DNA of 40,048 nucleotides, from the NCBI GenBank assembly GCA_905480075.1, contig CAJQOX010000067.1:1-40048 (forward strand), in the 5' to 3' direction. Every line of letters starts with the position of its first letter. The first letter of the stretch is position 1. The position numbers and the translations under genes were made by a program. This document shows positions 7,939-15,624 of this stretch, one piece after another. A model generated the notes under the pieces. The model ran no database searches, was not told the origin of the DNA, and saw only the letters and a list, made by a program, of their open reading frames with translations. Origin of the DNA: an uncultured Aureispira sp. (GTDB lineage Bacteria > Bacteroidota > Bacteroidia > Chitinophagales > Saprospiraceae).

Positions 7939-8925
7939 ATGCGTACTATTTTCTTGATTCTGAGTTTGATCACTATAACTTTATGCAAAGCACAGGAAAT
8001 TACAGTCGAACAGCAAAATATTGCTTTCAAATATTTAGAAACATCACAACAGCTGATTGCAGATTTGAATCAGATTATGATGAACAATAATCAACTGACG
8101 CTAAGTAGACAAAAAGAGGAGGAAAAGTTAAAAGCCGCTAAAAAAATGCTTGCCGATCAGGCTTCAGAAAAAATTGCAAAATTTACTGAAGAGGAAGCAC
8201 CCGAAAACGGTTTTGATTTAAAGGAAAATGCCCTTTCATATGCCAAAATGATGAATAAGATTTTGGTGAAAGATATGAACTTATATTATATAAAGGCTGC
8301 GAATAAAGCATTAGATTGCAATAAATGTCTTCCCGCTCTCAAAAAAGCTTACAAAATGCAGATGGAAGATTATAAAATTGTTGATCAGAATTTTGAAAAA
8401 ATGAGTGAAAGCCTGGATAAAGTTGCAGAGAAACACCTTATTGAATTCCAGGAAGATGACAGTGTAAATGATCAGGTAGACAAGATGAGAGAGGCTGTAG
8501 ATTATACTATGGTGATGAATATTGGTATGCAACTCGCTGTGGAGTCATACAACAGGTTGGCAAAAAGTTTTCAGAAAATCATTGAAAAAAAATTAAAAAT
8601 TGAACAATTTGAAAAAACAGAGCAAAGGTTCAAATCTGATCTTTCAAAAGTGAAATCTTATATGGAGGGGATGACAGAGGAAGAAAGGTCCTTTTACGGC
8701 GACAAAAAACTCTGGGAAGCTGCCAATAAACTGTTAGACAATCTTAAAATAATAGAAAAAAAAGAATTGGCAAATTTAAAGGAGCTTCTTTTGAAACATG
8801 AAAAAAATGAAAAACCCGATAAGGAAAAATTGGATGAAATAGTTGCTGTATTTGGTAAAACAGGGGGTCTTTTAAAAAAATATGAAAACTACAGGGTGAA
8901 ATTTCTGAACGGTGAATTCAAATAA
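7939..8925 (+). CDS. Secreted helical protein of unknown function
   Basis: I do not recognise this family. The 328-residue product starts with a standard signal peptide (MRTIFLILSLITITLCKA, cleavage near residue 18-19). The rest is strongly helical, rich in Lys, Glu and Gln, and likely forms coiled coils. It has a single CxxC pair, Cys127 and Cys130 (LDCNKCLP), which could form a disulfide in the periplasm. Intergenic space upstream suggests its own promoter. A strong hairpin terminator follows directly at 8928-8965, so it is probably monocistronic. It could be a periplasmic scaffold or lipid-binding helical bundle, but nothing in the sequence decides this. Confidence 0.75.
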   Translation: MRTIFLILSLITITLCKAQEITVEQQNIAFKYLETSQQLIADLNQIMMNNNQLTLSRQKEEEKLKAAKKMLADQASEKIAKFTEEEAPENGFDLKENALSYAKMMNKILVKDMNLYYIKAANKALDCNKCLPALKKAYKMQMEDYKIVDQNFEKMSESLDKVAEKHLIEFQEDDSVNDQVDKMREAVDYTMVMNIGMQLAVESYNRLAKSFQKIIEKKLKIEQFEKTEQRFKSDLSKVKSYMEGMTEEERSFYGDKKLWEAANKLLDNLKIIEKKELANLKELLLKHEKNEKPDKEKLDEIVAVFGKTGGLLKKYENYRVKFLNGEFK

Positions 8926-8927
8926 TG

Positions 8928-8965
8928 AAATCCGCCTGCGGGATAAGACCGGCAGGCGGATTTTT
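8928..8965. terminator. Strong intrinsic terminator, 3' of the secreted helical protein and pgk
   Basis: A perfect 12-bp GC-rich stem (aaatccgcctgc at 8928-8939 and gcaggcggattt at 8952-8963) with a 12-base loop is followed by a T-run at 8961-8965. It sits between two convergent genes, and the A-run on the other side makes it usable in both directions. Confidence 0.85.
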
Positions 8966-8966
8966 C

Positions 8967-10178
8967 TTAATCAAGAATGGCAGCAACCCCCGGAAGTACT
9001 CCTCCTTCCAGTAATTTTAGCATTGCACCGCCACCGGTAGAGACAAAAGATACCTCATCAGCTTTGCCGGCTTTGTTGATTGCGGCAACGGAGTCTCCTC
9101 CACCAATTAATGAGAATGCCCCTTTTTCTGTAGCTTTTACCACAGCATCTGCTATTTTCATAGTGCCATTGGCAAAATTAGACATTTCAAATACCCCCAT
9201 CGGGCCATTCCATACCAGGGTTTTAGATGCAAGGACCACATCGTCGAAACTATCTACGGCTTTGTTGCCAATATCGAGGCCCATCCATCCATCGGGAATT
9301 TTGTAGCTGTCGACTGTATTTATTGATGCATCATTATCAAATTTATCAGCAATAACGGAATCTTCAGGAAGGAGAATCTTTACACCTTTAGCCTCAGCTT
9401 TTGACAATAAACCAAGTGCAGTATCTAATTTATCCTCTTCAAGCAAGGAGTTGCCTACCTTTCCTCCCTTTGCTTTGATAAGTGTATAAGCCATGCCTCC
9501 GCCAATAATAATATTATCGACAGTATCAACCAGTTTTTCCAATAACAGAATCTTATCGGAAACCTTGGCACCTCCAACAATTGCAGTAAAAGGACGTTCA
9601 GGATTGTCTGTAAGTTTTTTAGCCGATTCCAGTTCTTTTTTTATCAGAAAACCAAAGGCTTTAGCACCTTCAGGGAAAAACTTTGCGACAGTGCAGGTAG
9701 AAGCATGTGCACGATGTGCTGTGCCAAAAGCATCATTAACATAAACATCTGAAAGCTTTGACAATTGTTCCGCAAAATGTTCATCCCCCTTTTTTTCTTC
9801 CTTATAAAACCGGGTGTTTTCAAGAATCAGGACATCTCCCGTTTTCATTGAGGCTACCTTTGTTTCCACTTCAGGGCCTACCGTATCTTCAATAAATTCA
9901 ACTTTTTGACCCAAGAGTTCAGAAAGCGGTTTAACTGTATGCCTGAGGCTGAATCGAACCCGGTCAACAGAACCATCAGGAAGGGTTTTCTTTTGAGGGC
10001 GACCAAGATGAGACATCAGAATCACGGCCCCGCCCTTTTTCAGAATATATTGTATTGATGGCAATGCGCCTCGTAATCTTGTATCATCAGTCACTTCATA
10101 TTCAGAATTTAGCGGGACATTAAAATCCACACGCATTAATACCTTCTTGCCGGAAACATTTATATTTTCGATGTTCAT
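8967..10178 (-). CDS. pgk: Phosphoglycerate kinase
   Basis: Glycolytic enzyme that transfers phosphate from 1,3-bisphosphoglycerate to ADP. The 403-residue length is normal. The N-terminal substrate-binding segment GKKVLMRVDFNVPL is at residues 10-23. Other typical blocks are SHLGRPQ, ILENTRFYKEE, GGAKVSDKI, WNGPMGVFE and the C-terminal nucleotide-binding GGGDSVAAINKAG and STGGGAMLKLLEG. No residues appear missing. It is a single-gene unit, with a shared terminator at its 3' side. Its upstream 200 bp carries a small inverted repeat (see 10226-10266). Confidence 0.97.
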   Translation of the reverse strand: MNIENINVSGKKVLMRVDFNVPLNSEYEVTDDTRLRGALPSIQYILKKGGAVILMSHLGRPQKKTLPDGSVDRVRFSLRHTVKPLSELLGQKVEFIEDTVGPEVETKVASMKTGDVLILENTRFYKEEKKGDEHFAEQLSKLSDVYVNDAFGTAHRAHASTCTVAKFFPEGAKAFGFLIKKELESAKKLTDNPERPFTAIVGGAKVSDKILLLEKLVDTVDNIIIGGGMAYTLIKAKGGKVGNSLLEEDKLDTALGLLSKAEAKGVKILLPEDSVIADKFDNDASINTVDSYKIPDGWMGLDIGNKAVDSFDDVVLASKTLVWNGPMGVFEMSNFANGTMKIADAVVKATEKGAFSLIGGGDSVAAINKAGKADEVSFVSTGGGAMLKLLEGGVLPGVAAILD

Positions 10179-10225
10179 TATGATAATCTGTGAAATGTTT
10201 TTATAATATTTTTCAATTAATAAAC

Positions 10226-10266
10226 CGTCTGTCCCTTTTTAAACTCTATATAAGAACAGACAGACG
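10226..10266 (-). promoter_or_regulatory. Inverted repeat in the pgk upstream region
   Basis: Eight-base arms cgtctgtc (10226-10233) and gacagacg (10259-10266) are separated by 25 bases that include a run of Ts. The element lies about 50-90 bp upstream of the pgk start. It could be an operator or a hairpin in the 5' leader. I found no convincing promoter pair to place it relative to the transcription start. Confidence 0.25.
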
Positions 10267-10383
10267 AAAATAGCAAAATATTAATGCTTAGTTCATCTAT
10301 TACCATATTTTTTTATTAACTTGAATAGAAGAAATCATTTATTTAAAGTATTGCTATTTGCCTTGTAACCTATATTCCGGTCT

Positions 10384-10713
10384 ATGAAATTTGACATTAA
10401 CAGAGAACATAAAAAGCTTTCATACCGAAAGACAAATGATACTACCCTGGGGAATATTCTTATTCCCTATCTGAGGGCTTATGGACTTATTGATAAATAC
10501 CACGAATCGCGTGCAAAACAAATATGGCATGAAACAATGGGCCCCACTATCAGTACATATACCCAAAATATTTATGTAAAAGACAGAAAGTTATATATCA
10601 CATTGTCTTCCTCCTCATTACGTCAGGAAATCTCTTTTTCAAAACATAAAATTAAAGATTTTATCAATCAGGAGATTGGTGAGGATTTTCTCAAAGGCGT
10701 TATTATCTGGTAA
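10384..10713 (+). CDS. DciA-like (DUF721) protein
   Basis: A 109-residue protein of the DUF721/DciA family. DciA loads or assists the replicative helicase DnaB in bacteria that lack DnaC. Features are the N-terminal helical segment TLGNILIPYLRAYGLIDKYH, the WHETMGP motif near residue 49, and the KH-like beta strand pattern IYVKDRKLYITLSSSSLRQEISF. This is the normal short form found in Bacteroidota. It lies upstream of a terminator-like hairpin at 10854-10888. Confidence 0.85.
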   Translation: MKFDINREHKKLSYRKTNDTTLGNILIPYLRAYGLIDKYHESRAKQIWHETMGPTISTYTQNIYVKDRKLYITLSSSSLRQEISFSKHKIKDFINQEIGEDFLKGVIIW

Positions 10714-10789
10714 AACCTGGAATGCAGGTGTTTCAGCATTTATTTTTTATCTTTTATAAACATAAATTATAAGAATCAATTATTCCACT

Positions 10790-10888
10790 AATGATAGTTG
10801 GTGTAGGGCCTGCCGTATTGATGGCAGTTGATGGCCTGATTCTCTGTTAAATCAATAGTCTGTGAATTAGTTGCAGGCTGTTTTTTTT
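10790..10888 (+). terminator. Structured intergenic RNA ending in a terminator-like hairpin and T8
   Basis: The clearest part is a nine-pair stem (aatagtctg at 10854-10862, caggctgtt at 10874-10882, with two G-U pairs) that runs into eight Ts at 10881-10888. Just upstream is a second hairpin, ctgcc (10810-10814) with ggcag (10823-10827), inside two flanking ggcc boxes at 10807-10810 and 10833-10836. It may simply end the DciA-like transcript. It could also be a leader or attenuator for the lipoprotein gene 56 bp downstream. Confidence 0.45.
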
Positions 10889-10943
10889 GTGAAAGCTTTT
10901 TTATTCAGCTATTTTTTATAATTTGGAGAATTAATAATAAAAT

Positions 10944-12101
10944 TTGAAAAGATTGAATAAGTATCTTATATTTTTTGCAGCATTATATCTTCTGAGCCTG
11001 ACATCAGCTTGTGAAAACGATGGTAAAAAGACTAAAAATCATGATGTCTTTAGTGATACCGGAAAAGTATCAGTTGATCGCCCTGATACGGAACGCCTGC
11101 AAGGGAATCCCATTTTATTATATATTACTACAGAACATGCTGTTCTGAGGGAATCGCCGGATATTAACGCTCCTGAAACAGGCCGTAGAGTAAAAGGGGA
11201 CAGTTTGCTTTTCAGTAATAAAATTTCAAGCTTCAATACTGAAATTAAACTGGAGGGCATTCATTTTAACGAACCGTGGCTCAGAGTAATTACTGAAGGA
11301 AATAAAATGAGTTGGATTTATGGCGGATGTATAAACTTCAGCGCCTCTGAACATATTAAGCTCAGGGAAAAAGTGTTGGATCAGCGAGCAATTACTTTTT
11401 TTGGCCCTTCCCTGGCTCAACAAATTTCTATCTATCAGAAAGAGACTAAAAGTATTGCTACCCTGCCCGGTTTCAGAAGCCTGCTTACAAGAGCAAAAAC
11501 ACTGCAAGACAGCCTTGGAATTAAAATGAATGCGCTGCTTCAACTGCATACTGGAGAAGAGATTCCTGATTTTTTCTGGCTCAACGAATTGATGGACGGC
11601 ATGTTGGTTCATTATGTCAGTGAACAAGGAAGGTATTACCTGTTCAGAGATCTTAAATTCTGGCAGAATATTAGTTTAAAAACACTGGAAGACGAAGATG
11701 ATGCCTTTATGGAGTTGATGTTATCTGCCTATTCTTCTGACAGTATTGAATATATATATTATAGTTGGCAGTTGCCGGTTGATGACAGTACTACTTGTAG
11801 TTTACTTGGTAGCAACCTTCACACCGAAGTGTTGAATAAGATGTCTCTTGCTATCGATAGCAATAGCTATTTCAAAGCTGAAATAGATGAACTCAGGCAG
11901 GCTTTGGTCAACGATTTGAGTATCTGTAAACATTATTGGTTACCACTGCAAGCTATAGAGGAAGAGTTGGCTTTAATCATTGACAGGAACTATGTTTTTC
12001 TTGATAAGTACAATTGGATAGCTATTAAGAGTCATCGTCAGTTGCTGCTGGAAAATGAAAGTAATTCTATTAAAGTGAATTTGTTTGAAGGGGAAAGCTA
12101 A
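10944..12101 (+). CDS. Lipoprotein with an SH3-like domain
   Basis: The product starts with a lipoprotein signal ending in LTSAC at Cys23. The start is a TTG, because no ATG in frame precedes the signal sequence. About residues 57-135 look like a bacterial SH3 domain: YITTEHAVLRESPD, then a WLRV strand and SWIYGGCINF. Such domains often bind cell-wall peptides. The remaining 250 residues are helical and not recognised by me. The total length is 385 residues. The gene converges with the methyltransferase gene. Confidence 0.72.
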   Translation: MKRLNKYLIFFAALYLLSLTSACENDGKKTKNHDVFSDTGKVSVDRPDTERLQGNPILLYITTEHAVLRESPDINAPETGRRVKGDSLLFSNKISSFNTEIKLEGIHFNEPWLRVITEGNKMSWIYGGCINFSASEHIKLREKVLDQRAITFFGPSLAQQISIYQKETKSIATLPGFRSLLTRAKTLQDSLGIKMNALLQLHTGEEIPDFFWLNELMDGMLVHYVSEQGRYYLFRDLKFWQNISLKTLEDEDDAFMELMLSAYSSDSIEYIYYSWQLPVDDSTTCSLLGSNLHTEVLNKMSLAIDSNSYFKAEIDELRQALVNDLSICKHYWLPLQAIEEELALIIDRNYVFLDKYNWIAIKSHRQLLLENESNSIKVNLFEGES

Positions 12102-12166
12102 CTGAGGTTTTCAGATGACTTTATAATTTCCTTAATTGATTTTATCAGACTGATTTTACTGTGTTG

Positions 12167-12901
12167 TTATTTCCTGCCCACAATTACGGTTGATAATCCC
12201 CAGGTTCTGAACACCAATACATCAATTATTTTGAAAACAGGCACCAACATATTATACAAACGCATCTGACCTCCTGGAATGCTTTCGTTTTTTTGTAATT
12301 TCCCGGAAATGAACCAGGCAAAAATACCCATGAAGTTGAAATATTGTTTGCTCTGAATTTTGTAATTATTATTAACAAATAAGGTACTTAATGTCTTTTT
12401 GTTATAACGACGGTAATGATCAAGGGATTTGTCTATTCCGTTGTATAATTTTTGGTAGGATGGTACGAGTATTATCAGATTGCCCTCTTCTTTCAATAAT
12501 TTGCGGCAATTTGCCAATGCAAGATTATCATCATAGATATGTTCGACTACATTGAGGGCAAAGACAGTGTCAAAGCTATTAAATAAATCCTTGAATTTAT
12601 TGTCAAATTCAGGATCTGTCAAATCCATTAATTTTACCCCTTTTAAAGTTTTATTATCATTGAATTCTTCTCTAAGCCTCCTGCAATATCCTTCCCGGAT
12701 ATCTGAAAGCATTATGGGTAATGCATCTTTTAGAAAAAAATCAGAAATATTACCTACTCCACTTCCTATTTCAAGGATGTTACCCTTACAATGTGGTTTG
12801 ATCGTTTCATACATCCATCGGTTGAATTTTCCGGCATCTTTTATAAGATCCAAAGTATCTCCTCCAACCTGATCTATCTCTTTGTGTTTTATTTCTTCCA
12901 T
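12167..12901 (-). CDS. Class I SAM-dependent methyltransferase
   Basis: A 244-residue methyltransferase with motif I LEIGSGVGN at residues 43-51 and an acidic residue at the end of the next strand (LSDIREG). It also has the post-motif FDTVFALNVVEHIYDD and a later GNLIILVPSYQKLYNGID strand. This is the Methyltransf_11/23 type. The substrate is not evident. It lies 113 bp downstream of a GT2 gene on the same strand. The HYRRYNKKTL segment is typical of methyltransferases found next to glycosyltransferases in envelope loci, so a glycolipid or quinone-like substrate is possible. Confidence 0.85.
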   Translation of the reverse strand: MEEIKHKEIDQVGGDTLDLIKDAGKFNRWMYETIKPHCKGNILEIGSGVGNISDFFLKDALPIMLSDIREGYCRRLREEFNDNKTLKGVKLMDLTDPEFDNKFKDLFNSFDTVFALNVVEHIYDDNLALANCRKLLKEEGNLIILVPSYQKLYNGIDKSLDHYRRYNKKTLSTLFVNNNYKIQSKQYFNFMGIFAWFISGKLQKNESIPGGQMRLYNMLVPVFKIIDVLVFRTWGLSTVIVGRK

Positions 12902-13014
12902 TAAATCACAGGGTTAATGTCTAAATATTGTAAAGTCCGGTATGAATTGAGTCTATAAATATAAATTTGCTTTTACAGTTTATTAATTCGCATAACACAA
13001 AGGTAAACAATATC

Positions 13015-13830
13015 TTAGGATTGTAATAATAAAATTATAAGGCCTGAAAGAATCGCTGTAAAAATGGCCAATAAAATTGAAAGGAAAAACAAATTCTGGA
13101 AAGACTTAAACAGATTGTATTTGAAAATGCAATATATAGCTCTTACCCCGTCTTTCCAGTTTATTTTTTTTCCTTCAGCAAAAGTCCTTCCGTAATAGGA
13201 AATTCCCACTTCATAGATTCTGATATTGGGAATCCTGGCAATCTTTGCTGTGACTTCCGGCTCAAAGCCAAACCTTTTTTCTTTCAGTTCAAGACTTTGT
13301 ATATGTTTTGTTCTGAACATTTTGTAACAGGTTTCCATGTCTGTAAGGTTCAGGTTCGTATTCATATTTGACATAAACGTAAGAAGCCTGTTGCCTAAGC
13401 TATGCCAAAAGAATAAAATACGATGAGGATTACCGCCTATAAACCTGGAGCCATAAACAACATCTGCAAAGCCTTTAATAATAGGTTTAAGTAAAAGATT
13501 GTATTCTTCAGGGTCATACTCGAGGTCTGCATCCTGTATAATTAAATACTTCCCTGTTGCCTTAGAAATACCGGTATGCAATGCTGCTCCTTTACCTTTG
13601 TTTTTTTTATGTATCAAATACTGAATATTCATATCTGAATGTTCTTTCATGTATTTCTTGATACTTTCTTCCGTATTGTCTGTCGAACAATCATTGATAA
13701 TCAATATTTCTTTTTGAAGATTGTCTAATAGTTGTACAGCTTTGACCTTGTCAAGGATCAGATGGATGGTTTCACCTTCATTGAACACGGGTATAACTAT
13801 TGATAACTTATGGATGACCTCTTCCTGCAT
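13015..13830 (-). CDS. Family 2 glycosyltransferase (polyprenyl-phosphate sugar synthase type)
   Basis: A 271-residue GT-A enzyme similar to dolichyl- or undecaprenyl-phosphate mannosyl/glucosyltransferases. It has the nucleotide-sugar start VIPVFNEGETI (residues 12-22), the IINDCSTDNT segment, and the metal-binding DxD as D100-A-D102 in IIQDADLEYDP. The YGSRFIGG and YYGRTFAEGKKINWKDG motifs are also typical. The C-terminus has one membrane segment from about residue 245 to 269, which would anchor it to the inner membrane. Together with the methyltransferase it may make a modified lipid-linked sugar. Confidence 0.9.
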   Translation of the reverse strand: MQEEVIHKLSIVIPVFNEGETIHLILDKVKAVQLLDNLQKEILIINDCSTDNTEESIKKYMKEHSDMNIQYLIHKKNKGKGAALHTGISKATGKYLIIQDADLEYDPEEYNLLLKPIIKGFADVVYGSRFIGGNPHRILFFWHSLGNRLLTFMSNMNTNLNLTDMETCYKMFRTKHIQSLELKEKRFGFEPEVTAKIARIPNIRIYEVGISYYGRTFAEGKKINWKDGVRAIYCIFKYNLFKSFQNLFFLSILLAIFTAILSGLIILLLQS

Positions 13831-13883
13831 TGATTATAATGGTATTAAATTTTAATACAATAACCTCTGTATGTTGTTCTGAA

Positions 13884-13909
13884 AACGGCTATGTATAAAC
13901 ATAGCCGTT
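13884..13909 (-). terminator. Hairpin downstream of fabI
   Basis: Eleven-base-pair perfect stem (arms at 13884-13894 and 13899-13909) with a four-base loop, in the gap between fabI and the glycosyltransferase. On the minus strand it is followed by only four Ts, so it is a moderate terminator for fabI. Confidence 0.5.
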
Positions 13910-13946
13910 CAGGTTTTAACAAATAAGTCTTCGTATATTATTTTGC

Positions 13947-14747
13947 TTATTGTAAAATCGCAGGATTCATTCCCATATTGGAAAATCCACCATCGTGAAA
14001 CAAATTTTGCATTGTAACAAATCTTGTGTAGTCGGAAAATAATGAGACGCAATACTCGGCACAGGCATCAGCAGAAGCATTGCCCAAAGGAGACATGCCT
14101 TCAGAATAATCAAGAAAATCCTGAAAGCCATCTATGCCTGTTCCTGCAGTAGTCATAGTAGGGGATTGTGAAATTGTATTGACCCGAACTTTGTTGCGTT
14201 CTCCAAAGTAATAACCAAAGGTTCTTGCATAGGATTCAAGCAAAGCTTTTGCTTCAGACATCTCACCATAGTGAGGAAAAGTGCGTTGTGCCCCTATGTA
14301 CGTCAGTGCAAGGATAGAACCCCAATCTTTCATCGCTTCAGTTTTCCAAAGGGTTTGCATCAGCTTGTGAAATGAAATAGAAGAGATATCAAAGGATTTC
14401 TGCATGAAATCATGGTTCAGGTCTGTATAGGGTTTATTCTTTCTGATGTTTATTGACATCCCGATAGAATGTAAGACAAAATCAATCTTGCCTCCGAAAA
14501 TCTCCTGACTACGGGTGATCAGCTTTTCCAGGTCATCCATTCTTGTAGCATCAGCGGGGATTGCTTCGCAACCCAGTTTTTCTGCCAGAACTTTAATGTT
14601 TGTATCTCCGGGCATTCTGAATGCAACAGGTGCATTTGTCAATACCAATTCAGCACCCTCTGAGGCACATTGTTCTGCAACTTTCCAGGCAATGGATTTG
14701 TCATCTAATGCGCCGAAAATAATCCCTTTTTTTCCTTTTAAAATCAT
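13947..14747 (-). CDS. fabI: Enoyl-[acyl-carrier-protein] reductase (NADH), FabI type
   Basis: Catalyses the last reduction in each cycle of type II fatty acid elongation. The 266-residue protein has the short-chain reductase fold with the FabI-type N-terminus GKKGIIFGALDDKSIAW rather than the classical GxxxGxG. The catalytic pair is Tyr160 and Lys167 with six residues between, and the accessory Tyr150 lies ten residues before. The segments LHSIGMS and NTISQSPTMTTA match FabI, the latter being the substrate-binding loop region. A good Bacteroidota promoter lies 50-80 bp upstream. Confidence 0.96.
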   Translation of the reverse strand: MILKGKKGIIFGALDDKSIAWKVAEQCASEGAELVLTNAPVAFRMPGDTNIKVLAEKLGCEAIPADATRMDDLEKLITRSQEIFGGKIDFVLHSIGMSINIRKNKPYTDLNHDFMQKSFDISSISFHKLMQTLWKTEAMKDWGSILALTYIGAQRTFPHYGEMSEAKALLESYARTFGYYFGERNKVRVNTISQSPTMTTAGTGIDGFQDFLDYSEGMSPLGNASADACAEYCVSLFSDYTRFVTMQNLFHDGGFSNMGMNPAILQ

Positions 14748-14799
14748 AAAACTTTTCGTTTTGAGTAAGAATATAATGTCTTATAGTTGAAAACAGACA

Positions 14800-14829
14800 C
14801 AATATTACTAAGATTCTTTTTAGGAACAA
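14800..14829 (-). promoter_or_regulatory. Bacteroidota-type promoter for fabI
   Basis: On the minus strand a -33 TTG (14827-14829) is followed after exactly 19 bases by TAATATTG (14800-14807). This differs from the -7 consensus TAnnTTTG at one position. The predicted start is about 50 bases before the fabI ATG. Spacing and sequence agree with the primary sigma factor of this phylum. Confidence 0.5.
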
Positions 14830-14911
14830 GGGATTTGAGGCAAAAAAATCGTTGAGTCTATTTTTTAGTTGGAAAATTCTTACTTGCAATGGATTTCCTG
14901 AATGTTTTTAT

Positions 14912-14942
14912 AAAAAAAAGGACACAGGGTACTGTGTCCTTT
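14912..14942 (-). terminator. Strong intrinsic terminator on the minus strand
   Basis: An 11-bp perfect stem (14917-14927 and 14932-14942) with a ggta loop is followed on the minus strand by eight Us (the A-run 14912-14919). The nearest upstream minus-strand gene ends more than 300 bp away, at 15255, which makes the terminator unusual unless it ends a small RNA. Confidence 0.8.
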
Positions 14943-15094
14943 CTGATGGGGGAGTATAATGTAAAAATAGTTTGTATAATTAAAGTAAGAAGCAAATAAA
15001 AATATAAATAAATCTTTATTCCCATTAGTTAATTCTTCGAGGGATAGAATTTTTAGATGCCCTGCTGCTTGCTTTTTTTATTATAAAAACGTAT
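14912..15094 (-). ncRNA. Candidate small RNA
   Basis: On the minus strand, a TAACTTTG box (complement of 15100-15107) matches the Bacteroidota -7 consensus. It lies about 180 bases upstream of a strong intrinsic terminator. Between them there is no usable reading frame. The region can fold locally, for example aagcaa early in the RNA with ttgctt later, and aattct with agaatt near 15030-15055. No good TTG is found at the expected -33 spacing: the nearest is 14 bases away. The length is in the range of 6S RNA, but I do not see the 6S central-bubble fold. Confidence 0.35.
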
Positions 15095-15159
15095 GGTTAC
15101 AAAGTTAATCTATTTTTCAGACAAATTCCACCTCAATTCATAAACGGTAGCTTTGGGTT

Positions 15160-15230
15160 TATAAATGGTCGGTTTCAGAGGATAACTGGTAAATCAGACA
15201 TTTTTTAGATCTTGAAACGGACCATTTATA
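15160..15230. repeat. 18-bp imperfect inverted repeat
   Basis: Arms tataaatggtcggtttca (15160-15177) and tgaaacggaccatttata (15213-15230) are complementary at 17 of 18 positions and enclose 35 bases. The element starts 25 bp past the stop of the GIY-YIG gene. It could be a terminator-like hairpin, a binding site for a dimeric protein, or the remnant of a small mobile element. No T-run follows on either strand. Confidence 0.65.
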
Positions 15231-15254
15231 TAGAGATATTGTAAAAGTTTAAGA

Positions 15255-15548
15255 TTAATTTTTTCGGATATCTTTAACTAAGTCCTCCCATTCCGGATTG
15301 AACCAACTGATAACAGAGTTTCTGTTAGGGTTTGTTCTTATGTTGATTTCTTTTTCCCGTTGTAACGCTTCTTTAATGTCACTGAAATATTCAAAATAGA
15401 CAAGTTTTGCCTTGTTGCCATGTTGTTCACTTTTGGAGCCTGAATGAATACAATGTTGAATTTTTTCAAGGTCATTGGTAACTCCGGTAGTGGTCAGATT
15501 GTTTTCTGTATTTGTTATTATATAAACATAATATTGTTGATTGCTCAT
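15255..15548 (-). CDS. GIY-YIG family protein, probably catalytically inactive
   Basis: A 97-residue protein with the layout of small UPF0213/YhbQ-like GIY-YIG nucleases. The first block YYVYIITN is kept, as are the GVTNDLE framework and the later EALQREKEINIRT helix with the metal-binding Glu. However, the second block reads LTTTGVTNDL where YIG is expected, so the second Tyr is lost. The next segment reads EKIQHC where two Arg are normal, so the catalytic Arg also seems lost. It would be unable to cut DNA by the known mechanism. It sits next to a four-helix-bundle gene. Confidence 0.78.
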   Translation of the reverse strand: MSNQQYYVYIITNTENNLTTTGVTNDLEKIQHCIHSGSKSEQHGNKAKLVYFEYFSDIKEALQREKEINIRTNPNRNSVISWFNPEWEDLVKDIRKN

Positions 15549-15624
15549 TACTGTATAATTTTGATTGTTATAAATGAAGTGATGTTTTAATAGAAGGGGC
15601 TTTAGGGAATAATTATGAGAACTA

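Larger units (their letters stand above)
14748..15254. other. 507-bp gene-free region between fabI and the GIY-YIG gene
   Basis: No credible protein gene was found here. From left to right it holds the fabI promoter, a strong minus-strand terminator with no gene directly upstream, a possible minus-strand promoter box (TAACTTTG, complement of 15100-15107) and an 18-bp imperfect inverted repeat at 15160-15230. The terminator and box together could delimit a small RNA. Confidence 0.6.

Noticed and set aside
12167-14747. A complete O-antigen or EPS cluster
   Set aside because: Only one glycosyltransferase and one methyltransferase are present, beside fabI; the flippase is 15 kb away.
14912-15094. 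6S RNA
   Set aside because: Size fits, but the long closing helix and central bubble are not apparent, so only a generic small RNA is proposed.
15255-15548. Homing endonuclease
   Set aside because: Too short, no DNA-binding domain, and catalytic residues appear lost; it fits the UPF0213-type layout instead.
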